5,205 nt of DNA from Pseudochelatococcus lubricantis (GCF_042432495.1 NZ_JBHLXC010000022.1:1-5205); one strand, 5' to 3'; numbered from the stretch's first letter, positions 1 to 5,174 are shown. Notes: generated by a model not told the origin, from the sequence alone. Numbers and translations are program-made.

Positions 1-48
1 AAAATCACAAAGGTCGATGACCTGATGCCGTGGCGTTGGAACGGATAG
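1..48 (+). CDS. IS66-family transposase (TnpC), C-terminal end only
   Basis: Only the last 15 codons are in the window, ending at TAG 46-48. They read KITKVDDLMPWRWNG. The pattern basic-(I/V)D(D/E)L(L/M)PW-aromatic is how IS66-family transposases (the large DDE protein TnpC) usually end, and the terminal inverted repeat expected for this family follows 20 bases later. The protein catalyses transposition of the element together with the small TnpA/TnpB proteins, which would lie to the left, outside the window. Whether the element is intact cannot be judged. The family call rests on a short peptide plus the matching terminus. Confidence 0.7.
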   Translation, partial: KITKVDDLMPWRWNG

Positions 49-68
49 CGGTCAGACCGGACGCTTAC
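49..68. mobile_element. Right terminal inverted repeat of the IS66-family element
   Basis: Read from the outside inward on the minus strand, the terminus starts GTAAGCGTCCGG. IS66-family elements characteristically begin with GTAAGCG or a close variant. The outer edge is therefore at 68. The inner edge is approximate. The family makes an 8-bp target duplication, so 69-76 (TCATCATC) would be one copy; the other copy lies outside the window. Confidence 0.7.
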
Positions 69-225
69 TCATCATCGTAGCTGATGGGCATTACCGCATT
101 TTCTTCCGCGCCGGCACGCGCCTTTCCCTATCCCAGCCACGCCATGGGGCGTGCGACGGTGCCCGACAGGGCATCGGCGCGCTGGGTCCCGGAGGGATAA
201 AAAATTTCCTGCAGGCATGGAGATA

Positions 226-263
226 GCAAACGTGGCGCAACCGGCAGGTTGCGCCACGTTTGC
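226..263. other. Perfect 17-bp inverted repeat with 4-base loop
   Basis: The arms are GCAAACGTGGCGCAACC (226-242) and its exact reverse complement (247-263), separated by GGCA. As RNA this would fold into a very stable hairpin on either strand. There is no U tract directly after it on either strand; the nearest T run on the plus strand (276-280) begins 12 bases beyond the stem. It is therefore not a textbook intrinsic terminator. It may act as a transcription barrier, a protein-binding palindrome, or a remnant of a mobile-element end. A degenerate relative lies at 1351-1375. Confidence 0.8.
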
Positions 264-349
264 GGTATTGGGCATTCCTTTTTCTTGCCCCATGACGGCG
301 TGACATTGTCGCGCCGTCGGGATTGGTCAGGGGTTGAATAAAAACCCCC

Positions 350-367
350 CGCCCAGCGTCCAGGGCG
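350..367 (-). terminator. Possible weak intrinsic terminator, minus-strand reading
   Basis: A short stem, CGCCC at 350-354 pairing with GGGCG at 363-367, is followed on the minus strand by a G run and then TTTTTATT. That resembles an intrinsic terminator, but the stem is only five pairs and G residues separate it from the T run. The neighbouring GGGGTT (330-335) and AACCCC (343-348) can form a competing stem. No minus-strand gene ending here is recognised. Confidence 0.2.
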
Positions 368-540
368 CTTCCGATTTATGCATATGATATTGATATATTT
401 ACGATTTTATCGATAGATCGCTTCCAGTGGGCATGGCGTCTTTCCTCGAAACGGTACCTGCCGGGCCATCAAAGCCGGTGGCTGATATGGCGGAGGTCTT
501 GTTCCCGTCTGTCCGATGGTCGCAGGCACGCCTGTCAATG

Positions 541-560
541 TCGGGGCGATATCGCCCCGA
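541..560. repeat. Perfect 20-bp palindrome
   Basis: TCGGGGCGAT is followed directly by its reverse complement ATCGCCCCGA. With no spacer it is better suited to binding a dimeric protein than to forming an RNA hairpin. No gene with a recognisable start follows it. Confidence 0.75.
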
Positions 561-657
561 TGGTGGACGACCGCCTGACCGCTCGCTTGCGGACACCTGC
601 CACGTCTGGACGACACTGCCCGGAAGGCGACGGAGTACCAGGCACTGCCGCAGGTGA

Positions 658-675
658 CGTCCCGACTTCGGGACG
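658..675. repeat. Short hairpin (7-8 bp stem)
   Basis: CGTCCCG at 658-664 pairs with CGGGACG at 669-675 around ACTT. It is the second of three inverted repeats within about 200 bases. There is no T tract after it. Confidence 0.6.
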
Positions 676-715
676 ATCGCAATCCGCATCGCCATGCCCG
701 CCTGCGAATGTCGCC

Positions 716-735
716 GGGCTTTCGTACGAGAGCCC
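716..735. repeat. Near-perfect 20-bp palindrome
   Basis: GGGCTTTCGT followed by ACGAGAGCCC is self-complementary apart from one symmetric position, where a T faces a G (a wobble pair in RNA). It is the third inverted repeat of the 541-735 cluster. Confidence 0.6.
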
Positions 736-908
736 GTCGACAATGCCGACCCGGTTGCAGCGATCTGCGCATATGATGAAAGCAGGGTCCATGCAGAGCG
801 GGGCCGGCTTCCACTGTCCGGTGCGGAGCGCTTTTGGCAGGGCCCTTCCCTCACCCTCGGCAGGCCGCCTCGCGGTTATCGTCGGCGGTCGTGCCGAAGT
901 CTGCCGAC

Positions 909-939
909 ATCGCCACGATGGTGGAAGCTGTCGAACCGA
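909..939. repeat. Diverged direct repeat, copy A
   Basis: This 31-base block matches 2874-2904 at 25 positions in the same orientation, with no gap. Weaker similarity appears to continue on both sides if short gaps are allowed. The shared core is GTGGAAGC followed by GTC. Read on the minus strand both copies give a G-x-TASTI-x-A-x-S peptide; read on the plus strand both give a VEAV-x-P peptide. The two copies flank the oxidoreductase gene. Confidence 0.45.
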
Positions 940-1350
940 TCGCTTCAGCGGTCCGTCAGGATATGCACGACGATGCGCGGACGGCGGCGGCATTCCCGGC
1001 ATCGGCCAGCGGACATATCGCACCCTCCGGAAGTCTGGCCCCGCATACTTGAGTCCGTCTTTCAGCGGCATGCCAAAGGGCCGGCGATGTCGCGCAATCC
1101 CTTTTCTCATCGGGAAGCACACAGGCGCCGGAACCAGGCGTTCGCGGCTATCGGCGGAGATCGCGCCGTCTCTGTTCCACCTGTTCGGCCCGGCGTGGTT
1201 CGTCCCGAAGCCACGACCGGAGATCGCGCCCATCGCACAGCCCACGGAAGATCGCCGGATGACGACGCCCCCCATCGATACGCTGCCGGTATGATGGCTT
1301 GCAGAAATCACGAAAGCGCCGGCGCCGTGTCGCCGCTCACCGCAGTGCAA

Positions 1351-1375
1351 GTGGTGCGACCATGGTTTGCGCCAC
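1351..1375. promoter_or_regulatory. Imperfect dyad upstream of the oxidoreductase, possible operator
   Basis: GTGGTGCGA (1351-1359) and TTTGCGCCA plus C (1367-1375) form a nine-pair inverted repeat, with two G-T wobble positions, around CCATGGT. It resembles the perfect hairpin at 226-263 (GTGGCGCAACC...GGTTGCGCCAC). A possible minus-10 TATACA lies at 1387-1392, so a protein bound here would overlap the minus-35 region of a promoter for the oxidoreductase. The promoter itself is weak by eye: TTGCGC at 1367-1372 leaves only a 14-base spacer. An operator role is inference. Confidence 0.3.
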
Positions 1376-1425
1376 GGCCGCCTCCATATACATTCCCGGG
1401 GCGCAACGCTGTTGCCAAATATCAA

Positions 1426-1430
1426 AAGGA
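1426..1430 (+). promoter_or_regulatory. Ribosome binding site that decides the oxidoreductase start
   Basis: AAGGA lies 7 bases before ATG 1438 but only 1 base before the in-frame ATG 1432. The spacing makes 1438 the more likely start, giving a protein that begins MAANTRILLA. Confidence 0.6.
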
Positions 1431-1437
1431 AATGACC

Positions 1438-2466
1438 ATGGCCGCCAACACCCGCATCCTGCTCGCCGCGCGTCCCGACGGGCCACCGAGGCCGAGCGAT
1501 TTCAGGATCGAGGACGCCCCGATCCCCGAGCCTGCCGAGGGTCAGATCCTGCTCAGGGTGCTTTATCTGTCGCTCGATCCCTATATGCGCGGCCGGATGA
1601 GCGCGGCGGAGTCCTATGCCGCTCCGGTCGAGATCGGCGCGGTGATGGAAGGCGGCACCGTCGCGCGCGTCGAGCAATCCCGGCATCCGGGCTATGCCGA
1701 GGGTGATATCGTGCTGTCGCATTCCGGCTGGCAGACCTATGCGCTGTCCGACGGCACGGGGCTGAGGAAGCTGGATCCCGCCGCGGCGCCCGTCAGCACT
1801 GCGCTCGGCGTCCTCGGCATGCCCGGCTTCACCGCCTGGGCGGGGCTCTCGATCATCGGCCAGCCGAAGCCCGGCGAGACGGTTGCGGTCGCCGCCGCGA
1901 GCGGCGCGGTCGGATCGGTCGTGGGACAGATTGCCCGGATCAGGGGCGCGCGCACTGTGGGTATCGCCGGCGGTCCGGAAAAATGCGCGTGGGTCCGCAA
2001 TGAACTCGGCTTCGACGCCGTGGTCGATCACCGCGCTTCCGATTTCGCCGGGCAGCTTGCGACCGCCTGCCCCGACGGCATCGACGTCTATTTCGAGAAT
2101 GTCGGCGGCAAGGTGTGGGATGCGGTGTTTCCGCTGCTCAACAACCATGCCCGCGTGCCGGTCTGCGGCCTGATCGCCTCCTACAACGCTAGGCCCGGCG
2201 ACATCGAGGGACCGGACCGGCTGCCGGGTTTGTTCCGCGCCATCCTGACGCGCAGCCTGCACATCCGCGGCTTCATCCAGACGGAGTTCGCCGACCGGCG
2301 AGCGGAATTTTATCGCGAGGCCGCCGACTGGATTGCGTCCGGGCGGTTGCGTTACCGGGAGGACATCGTCGACGGTCTCGCCAATGCACCGCAGGCCTTC
2401 ATCGGCCTGCTGGAGGGCAGGAATTTCGGCAAACTTCTCATTCGCGTTTCAGACGAAAACAACTGA
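1438..2466 (+). CDS. NADP-dependent oxidoreductase, MDR superfamily (zinc-independent, CurA/YncB/leukotriene-B4-dehydrogenase type)
   Basis: A complete 342-residue protein of the length usual for this family. Enzymes of this group reduce the carbon-carbon double bond of alpha,beta-unsaturated ketones and aldehydes with NADPH in the cytoplasm; the natural substrate here is unknown. Visible hallmarks are the N-terminal catalytic domain with LSLDPYMRGRMS (45-55) and the GAVMEGGTVARV stretch (67-78). The Rossmann nucleotide-binding loop ASGAVGSVVG (154-163) follows, then GGPEK (178-182) with a lysine placed to hold the NADP phosphate, DVYFENVGG (216-224), and IRGFI (276-280) near the C-terminus. 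No zinc-ligand cysteine cluster is seen. The start at 1438 is chosen from the AAGGA spacing. Codon use is clean and GC-ending, so the gene looks intact and under selection, unlike the flanking DNA on both sides. It has no operon partner in the window. The family call is secure; the exact subgroup is not. Confidence 0.93.
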   Translation: MAANTRILLAARPDGPPRPSDFRIEDAPIPEPAEGQILLRVLYLSLDPYMRGRMSAAESYAAPVEIGAVMEGGTVARVEQSRHPGYAEGDIVLSHSGWQTYALSDGTGLRKLDPAAAPVSTALGVLGMPGFTAWAGLSIIGQPKPGETVAVAAASGAVGSVVGQIARIRGARTVGIAGGPEKCAWVRNELGFDAVVDHRASDFAGQLATACPDGIDVYFENVGGKVWDAVFPLLNNHARVPVCGLIASYNARPGDIEGPDRLPGLFRAILTRSLHIRGFIQTEFADRRAEFYREAADWIASGRLRYREDIVDGLANAPQAFIGLLEGRNFGKLLIRVSDENN

Positions 2467-2661
2467 CCATAACTGTCGGGGAATTACCCCTTGGCATCGG
2501 CACCATGCCCATGGCCGCAGCCGTGTCATGCGCGGGGGCATTGCACTCGCGACGACGGATGCGCATGGGATTCTGCGGGATTGGTCAGGACAGCACGGTT
2601 TGTCCGCTACCGGCCACGCGACCCGCTGGATCCCGCAGACTGGTGTCAGGCTGACCTTCAT

Positions 2662-2744
2662 CATCTGCTGTCGCATTCGTCACCGTGTTTGTGCTCCTGG
2701 ACCCGTTCGCTGCCCTGCCCGTCGTCATGAGCGGAGTCGAGGAT
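2662..2744 (+). pseudogene. Fragment resembling the N-terminus of a MarC-family membrane protein, frameshifted
   Basis: Reading CAT CAT CTG CTG TCG (2659-2673) and then stepping back one base gives HHLLS joined to AFVTVFVLLDPFAALPVV and then MSGVED. A hydrophobic helix carrying (D/N)P-x-(G/A)-x-x-P-(V/I) is the typical first membrane segment of MarC-family inner-membrane proteins, whose function is poorly defined. The two parts lie in different frames, as if one G had been lost at the TCG/GCA junction near 2673. No later MarC segments (such as the glycine-rich third helix) are recognised downstream, so only about 25 codons survive. The evidence is a short hydrophobic peptide, and similarity by chance is possible. 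Confidence 0.35.
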
Positions 2745-2863
2745 ACGGGTTCGTCCCGCGGTCCCGCCCCATTCGATCGGCGTGACGGTGCGTGCGGCAA
2801 AGGCTCGTTCCATCGAGATCTGGATTAATTGTCCAGGCGCGCAGATGGATGGTCCCGTAGACG

Positions 2864-3141
2864 TCAGCAGGATAGCGCCGCGATAGTGGAAGCAGTCCGA
2901 CCGACAATTTCCGATTTCCGACGCGGGTGGACGCAGCCATACGCGAAGCCTGGGATCACGACACGAAAGGCATCGATCTCGGGCAGCGGCGGTTCAGATT
3001 CTCCACGATCGCCGTGCCACCGTCGAGGATATGTGGCCACATGATCCGTTCGGCTGCGGCGTGCTGTCCATATGTCGCCCGCATGATTTCGTGGATCGCA
3101 GTCTCTCGCAGGACATCCGCGAGCCTGACTCCTCCGGCCAT
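2864..3141 (-). pseudogene. Unrecognised minus-strand reading frame, probably frameshifted
   Basis: On the minus strand an ATG at 3141-3139 is preceded by GGGAG (3149-3153) with a 7-base spacing, a good ribosome binding site. The 61-residue frame begins MAGGVRLADVLRETAIHEIM, continues with an ordinary-looking mixture including IMWPHILDGGTAIVENL, and stops at 2956. Shifting frame near 2985 restores a second stretch with GC-ending codons, LPEIDAFRVVIPGFAYG and then a segment ending GRTASTIAALSC before TGA 2866-2864. Together these suggest a protein of about 90 residues broken by one frameshift. No family is recognised. The short intact 61-residue frame could instead be a real small gene. Confidence 0.3.
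2874..2904. repeat. Diverged direct repeat, copy B
   Basis: Counterpart of 909-939, identical at 25 of 31 positions without gaps. On the minus strand it encodes the GRTASTIAALS end of the broken reading frame 3141-2864, and copy A encodes the matching GSTASTIVAMS. Several of the differences fall in third codon positions in that reading. Confidence 0.45.
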
Positions 3142-3405
3142 GCGTCGACTCCCGCCGTACGGCGGATAGCGCGCACCATACTGTGTCCCCGGTCCGTCAC
3201 ATTCACCGACATGACGTCTTCGCCTCGCACGGGATTCGTCAGAACGGCGGATCCCGGTGGCGGAAGGGCACGCTCATGCCGACATGGGCCGGAATCCGAC
3301 CCGTGACCCCGAGCCTTCCATTTTTTTTGCTCCGCCCAGAACCGTTTCCGACAAGCAACGACAACGGATGACCATTATGGACAATCTAGTAACATACTGA
3401 TACTA

Positions 3406-3436
3406 TTGACTATTTAATCGATCGTGCGATTATCGC
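3406..3436 (+). promoter_or_regulatory. Candidate promoter for the HTH-ATPase gene array
   Basis: TTGACT at 3406-3411 is a near-consensus minus-35 box. The possible minus-10 sequences are weak: ATTATC at 17-base spacing or TATCGC at 19 bases. The surrounding 3365-3435 stretch is distinctly AT-rich against its GC-rich neighbours and includes the tandem hexamers ATACTG/ATACTA (3394-3405). These could be binding sites for the HTH protein encoded just downstream, since homologous proteins often autoregulate. The role is inferred from position. Confidence 0.35.
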
Positions 3437-3480
3437 GTCCATCAAGGGGCGCGAGCCCGTCTGCTGCGAGCACGCCAGTC

Positions 3481-3861
3481 ATGAACGACATACCGACACC
3501 CGACACCATTAGCCTCCCGACGATGGTATCCGCCATCGACAGCGCCCTCGCTTCAGTCGCTCCCGTGCAGCGCGATACAAAGGCGGCGGCCCTGCGCGCA
3601 TGCGCAGAGCGTATTCAGGAGCTGCGCGCGGGCGGCGCTACCTGGTCACAGATTGGTGACGCCCTACGGGCCGGTGGCGTCTCGGTCTCGGACGATCACA
3701 TCCGGCGTGTCATAGAAAAACTGAAGCAAGGCCCATCCAGTAACAATCATGCGACTCAGAATAAAGGCGCCGTCCTTACGTCTACATATGATAAAGCCAA
3801 GCAGAAAATAGCCAACTCCACAACATCACATATGAAAAGGTTTGCTTCCCATGATGAGTAA
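3481..3861 (+). CDS. Small helix-turn-helix DNA-binding protein, StbA/TraK-like position
   Basis: Encodes 126 residues from ATG 3481. The frame is open upstream to a GTG at 3424, but that lies inside the candidate promoter. No strong Shine-Dalgarno sequence precedes 3481, so the start is uncertain. Residues 20-50 form a helical segment. Residues 43-82, including GATWSQIGDALRAGGVSVS then DDHIRRVIEKL, look like a helix-turn-helix of the kind found in plasmid stability and mobilisation accessory proteins. The C-terminal third is polar (Asn, Thr, Ser, Lys) and probably disordered. As first gene before a ParA-type ATPase and a small membrane protein, it corresponds to StbA in IncW or TraK in IncP plasmids, which bind repeats near oriT. 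It lacks the typical TraK C-terminus, so StbA-like is the safer label. The stop codon overlaps the next reading frame. The 3' end is more AT-rich than the body. Confidence 0.6.
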   Translation: MNDIPTPDTISLPTMVSAIDSALASVAPVQRDTKAAALRACAERIQELRAGGATWSQIGDALRAGGVSVSDDHIRRVIEKLKQGPSSNNHATQNKGAVLTSTYDKAKQKIANSTTSHMKRFASHDE

Positions 3862-4117
3862 TCGTTTTTTTATAGATGGCAAAGGTGGCTGCGGAAAATC
3901 ATTTCTGTTGCTTTCACTATTGTCGCCATACAAAACGAAACCGGGCAGACGCGGCGGTGGCTCCTCAAACAGCGATGAGCGCCCCGTCAAGCGCCGCCGT
4001 TCCCGCAAGCAACAAAAATCTCTTCCCGCTGAGGTGTGGAAGTTATCAAACCGCCGTCGCAATGGAAGACGGCAATACGATCTATACAGTAACGTGGAGA
4101 AACCGACATGTCTTTGA
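3851..4117 (+). CDS. Short P-loop reading frame: ParA/TraL-type N-terminus with a basic tail (possible remnant)
   Basis: ATG 3851 overlaps the stop of the HTH gene (ATGATGAGTAA) and has AAAAGG at 3835-3840, 10 bases upstream, so it looks translationally coupled. The 88-residue product begins MMSNRFFIDGKGGCGKSFLL. This contains a complete deviant Walker A motif GKGGCGKS (10-17) and lines up with the first 25 residues of the full ATPase at 4108, although the DNA has diverged. After residue 26 the similarity ends. The rest is strongly basic (PVKRRRSRKQQ, RRRNGRR) and has none of the later ATPase motifs, so it cannot be a working ATPase alone. The frame ends at 4117, 10 bases into the next gene. 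It is either the stump of an older ATPase gene interrupted by foreign or shifted sequence, or a retained small protein. In another frame 3940-4110 also yields an ordinary-looking peptide (NLFPLRCGSYQTAVAMEDG), which favours a scrambled remnant. Confidence 0.4.
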   Translation: MMSNRFFIDGKGGCGKSFLLLSLLSPYKTKPGRRGGGSSNSDERPVKRRRSRKQQKSLPAEVWKLSNRRRNGRRQYDLYSNVEKPTCL

Positions 4118-4791
4118 GGCAATTCCTGCTCTATCTGGGCAAGGGGGGCAGCGGCAAAAGTCTGATGGCGATGCTCAACGCGAGCCAGGCACGAAAAGAA
4201 GACCGCAATATCGCCATTTTTGATGCCGACGTGGCGAATCCGACACTCACGCGCTATTTTCCTGGATATTTTGACGCACATCCCGATCATGTCATGCCCG
4301 GCGCGTCACCGGAGGACGTCGAGGAGTGGCTTGAGCTCGTTGTCTTCAATCCGGACGAAGCCAGCTACGATGTCGTGCTGATGGACGTCGGTGCCAATAT
4401 CGAGGGCCCGATCCTCAACTGGCTCGGCACGCGTGGGGCGGACTTTCTCCCCCTTGTCAGGGTCATCATTCCCATCGATAGCCGCGATGCTGTAACCGCC
4501 GGGGTCATCATCGCCGAGTGCGTCCCCCATGAACAGGTTCTGTTCGTCGTCAACGAGCGCGGCGGCCGACACGCAAAATATGCCCTCGAGGAACCAGTCC
4601 TCAGGGAAGCGCTCAAGAAGGGCGCAAAAATCGCTGTGTTTCCCGTGCTTGGGCGGAGCATCGTCGACGTTCATCGTCTGTCGATACCGCCCGATGAGCT
4701 TGAAGTGCATGGCAACCTGTTCGAAAAGCAGGGCGCAAGGACGCTTCTACGACTGGTCACAGAAATATTTCCGGAGGAATTCCGACCATGA
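4108..4791 (+). CDS. traL: ParA/MinD-superfamily ATPase, TraL/StbB-like
   Basis: A complete 227-residue cytoplasmic ATPase with GGAG (4096-4099) 8 bases before its ATG. Features in order are the deviant Walker A GKGGSGKS (11-18) with the signature lysine K12, FDADVANPTL (38-47) corresponding to the A'/switch region, and a Walker B-type strand VVLMDVGA (89-96). Then follow VRVIIPIDS (118-125), LFVVNERGG (145-153) where these proteins place a base-contacting asparagine, and a helical C-terminus. The short length, lack of an N-terminal HTH and position between a small DNA-binding gene and a small membrane-protein gene match TraL of IncP and StbB of IncW plasmids better than chromosomal ParA. Such proteins influence plasmid positioning and conjugation; the precise role here is inferred. 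Its stop overlaps the next start (ATGA, 4788-4791), so the two are coupled. The family call is strong; the TraL/StbB assignment is moderate. Confidence 0.8.
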   Translation: MSLRQFLLYLGKGGSGKSLMAMLNASQARKEDRNIAIFDADVANPTLTRYFPGYFDAHPDHVMPGASPEDVEEWLELVVFNPDEASYDVVLMDVGANIEGPILNWLGTRGADFLPLVRVIIPIDSRDAVTAGVIIAECVPHEQVLFVVNERGGRHAKYALEEPVLREALKKGAKIAVFPVLGRSIVDVHRLSIPPDELEVHGNLFEKQGARTLLRLVTEIFPEEFRP

Positions 4792-5174
4792 CAAAAAAGT
4801 TGTCCGAACAGGAAAAATGGTATCGTGACATGGCTGCGGAGAAGTTGCTGGATACCTGGCATCAGCACTCACTGGCGGGCGCCTTTACCACAAAGATGCG
4901 CCGCGAGCTCCAGATCCGTCCTGGAGATCCGCTCCACCCCGTTGCAGACTCGCTTGATGAAATCGGTTCTACCATGATTATTGCCGTCGAGAATGCGGTG
5001 AAAGTGGCCGTAAAACGCCATTTCGTGAATGCCCTCGAAGCTCAGGCGGAAATCATGGAGAAGCAACAAGAGAGATACTTCAGGCAGAATATTGCGTTGA
5101 ACGCAGCGATTGCAATTTTCTTCGTTCTTGCGCTGGCTCTTAGCGCTCGTGGACAAAGGGCATCCATAGTTTGA
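4788..5174 (+). CDS. Small tail-anchored membrane protein, TraM/StbC-like, 3' end at an IS edge
   Basis: Encodes 128 residues. A strong GGAGGA (4773-4778) lies 9 bases upstream, and the ATG overlaps the ATPase stop. The protein is soluble and helical for about 100 residues, with a likely coiled-coil or amphipathic stretch at 60-98 (VENAVKVAVKRHFVNALEAQ and following). A single hydrophobic helix at about 101-119 (NIALNAAIAIFFVLALALS) is followed by a short basic tail. A cytoplasmic body anchored by a C-terminal helix fits the third member of the stbABC/traKLM type arrays. The final 30 or so bases also read on the other strand as the end of an IS5-type transposase, so the last residues (roughly SARGQRASIV) may be encoded by inserted DNA and the native C-terminus may be lost. 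Naming is from position and topology, not from a recognised motif. Confidence 0.65.
   Translation: MTKKLSEQEKWYRDMAAEKLLDTWHQHSLAGAFTTKMRRELQIRPGDPLHPVADSLDEIGSTMIIAVENAVKVAVKRHFVNALEAQAEIMEKQQERYFRQNIALNAAIAIFFVLALALSARGQRASIV

Larger units (their letters stand above)
69..1437. other. Long gene-less region between IS66 end and oxidoreductase
   Basis: No reading frame here has a recognisable product, a ribosome binding site and a sensible start together. Several frames stay open for hundreds of bases on both strands, including one in phase with the oxidoreductase from about 694, but this is expected in GC-rich DNA. Their peptides are rich in Arg, Pro, Gly and Ser and show no motif. The stretch holds a strong hairpin (226-263), a GC hairpin beside an A tract (350-367), an AT-rich patch (about 376-418), three palindromes (541-735), a block related to one at 2874-2904, and a dyad just before the oxidoreductase. 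It looks like decayed coding DNA. Confidence 0.55.
2467..3400. other. Long region without an intact gene, with decayed fragments
   Basis: Between the oxidoreductase stop and the plasmid-type gene array no intact gene of recognised function is visible. What can be seen is a frameshifted MarC-like N-terminus (2662-2744), a diverged repeat (2874-2904), a frameshifted minus-strand reading frame (3141 to 2864), and a T8 tract (3321-3328). The many short open frames otherwise encode low-information Arg/Pro/Ser-rich peptides. The small GGGG/CCCC stem just after the oxidoreductase (2479-2491) lacks a T tract, so no clear terminator is seen for that gene. Confidence 0.5.

Noticed and set aside
318..331. 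14-base exact repeat CGGGATTGGTCAGG, also at 2576-2589
   Set aside because: The match does not extend on either side, and one such match is not surprising in a window of this size and composition.
332..343. GTTGAATAAA resembling part of an IS903-type inverted repeat
   Set aside because: The outer bases do not fit the rest of that repeat, and no transposase or partner repeat is seen nearby.
560..1294. A 244-codon plus-strand open frame
   Set aside because: It has no ribosome binding site, no recognisable motif and low-information composition, and it overlaps other equally open frames.
694..1437. In-frame N-terminal extension of the oxidoreductase by about 250 residues
   Set aside because: The extension is Arg/Pro-rich without any domain, the family length is already met from 1438, and a ribosome binding site sits just before 1438.
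535..2262. A 575-codon open frame on the minus strand
   Set aside because: Most of it is antisense to the well-supported oxidoreductase, and its composition (Arg, Gly, Ala, His) is that of a shadow frame in GC-rich DNA. No motif is recognised.
2867..2875. Minus-strand CTATCCTGC, identical to the IncP-type oriT nick core (YATCCTG-Y)
   Set aside because: It is a 9-base match with no adjacent relaxosome-type inverted repeat, it lies about 600 bases from the HTH gene, and it is on the opposite strand from that expected relative to a traK-like gene. Chance is a sufficient explanation.
3100..3240. Minus-strand peptide VLTNPVRGEDVMSVNVTDRG resembling the wing of a MarR-type regulator
   Set aside because: Only a loose pattern over about 20 residues, with no recognisable HTH before it, and a different frame in the same stretch has a better start signal.
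3281..3328. Possible terminator formed by a GC stem before the T8 tract at 3321-3328
   Set aside because: The best stem (GGGCCGG/CCGACCC around AAT) has a mismatch and lies about 18 bases before the T run, too far for an intrinsic terminator.
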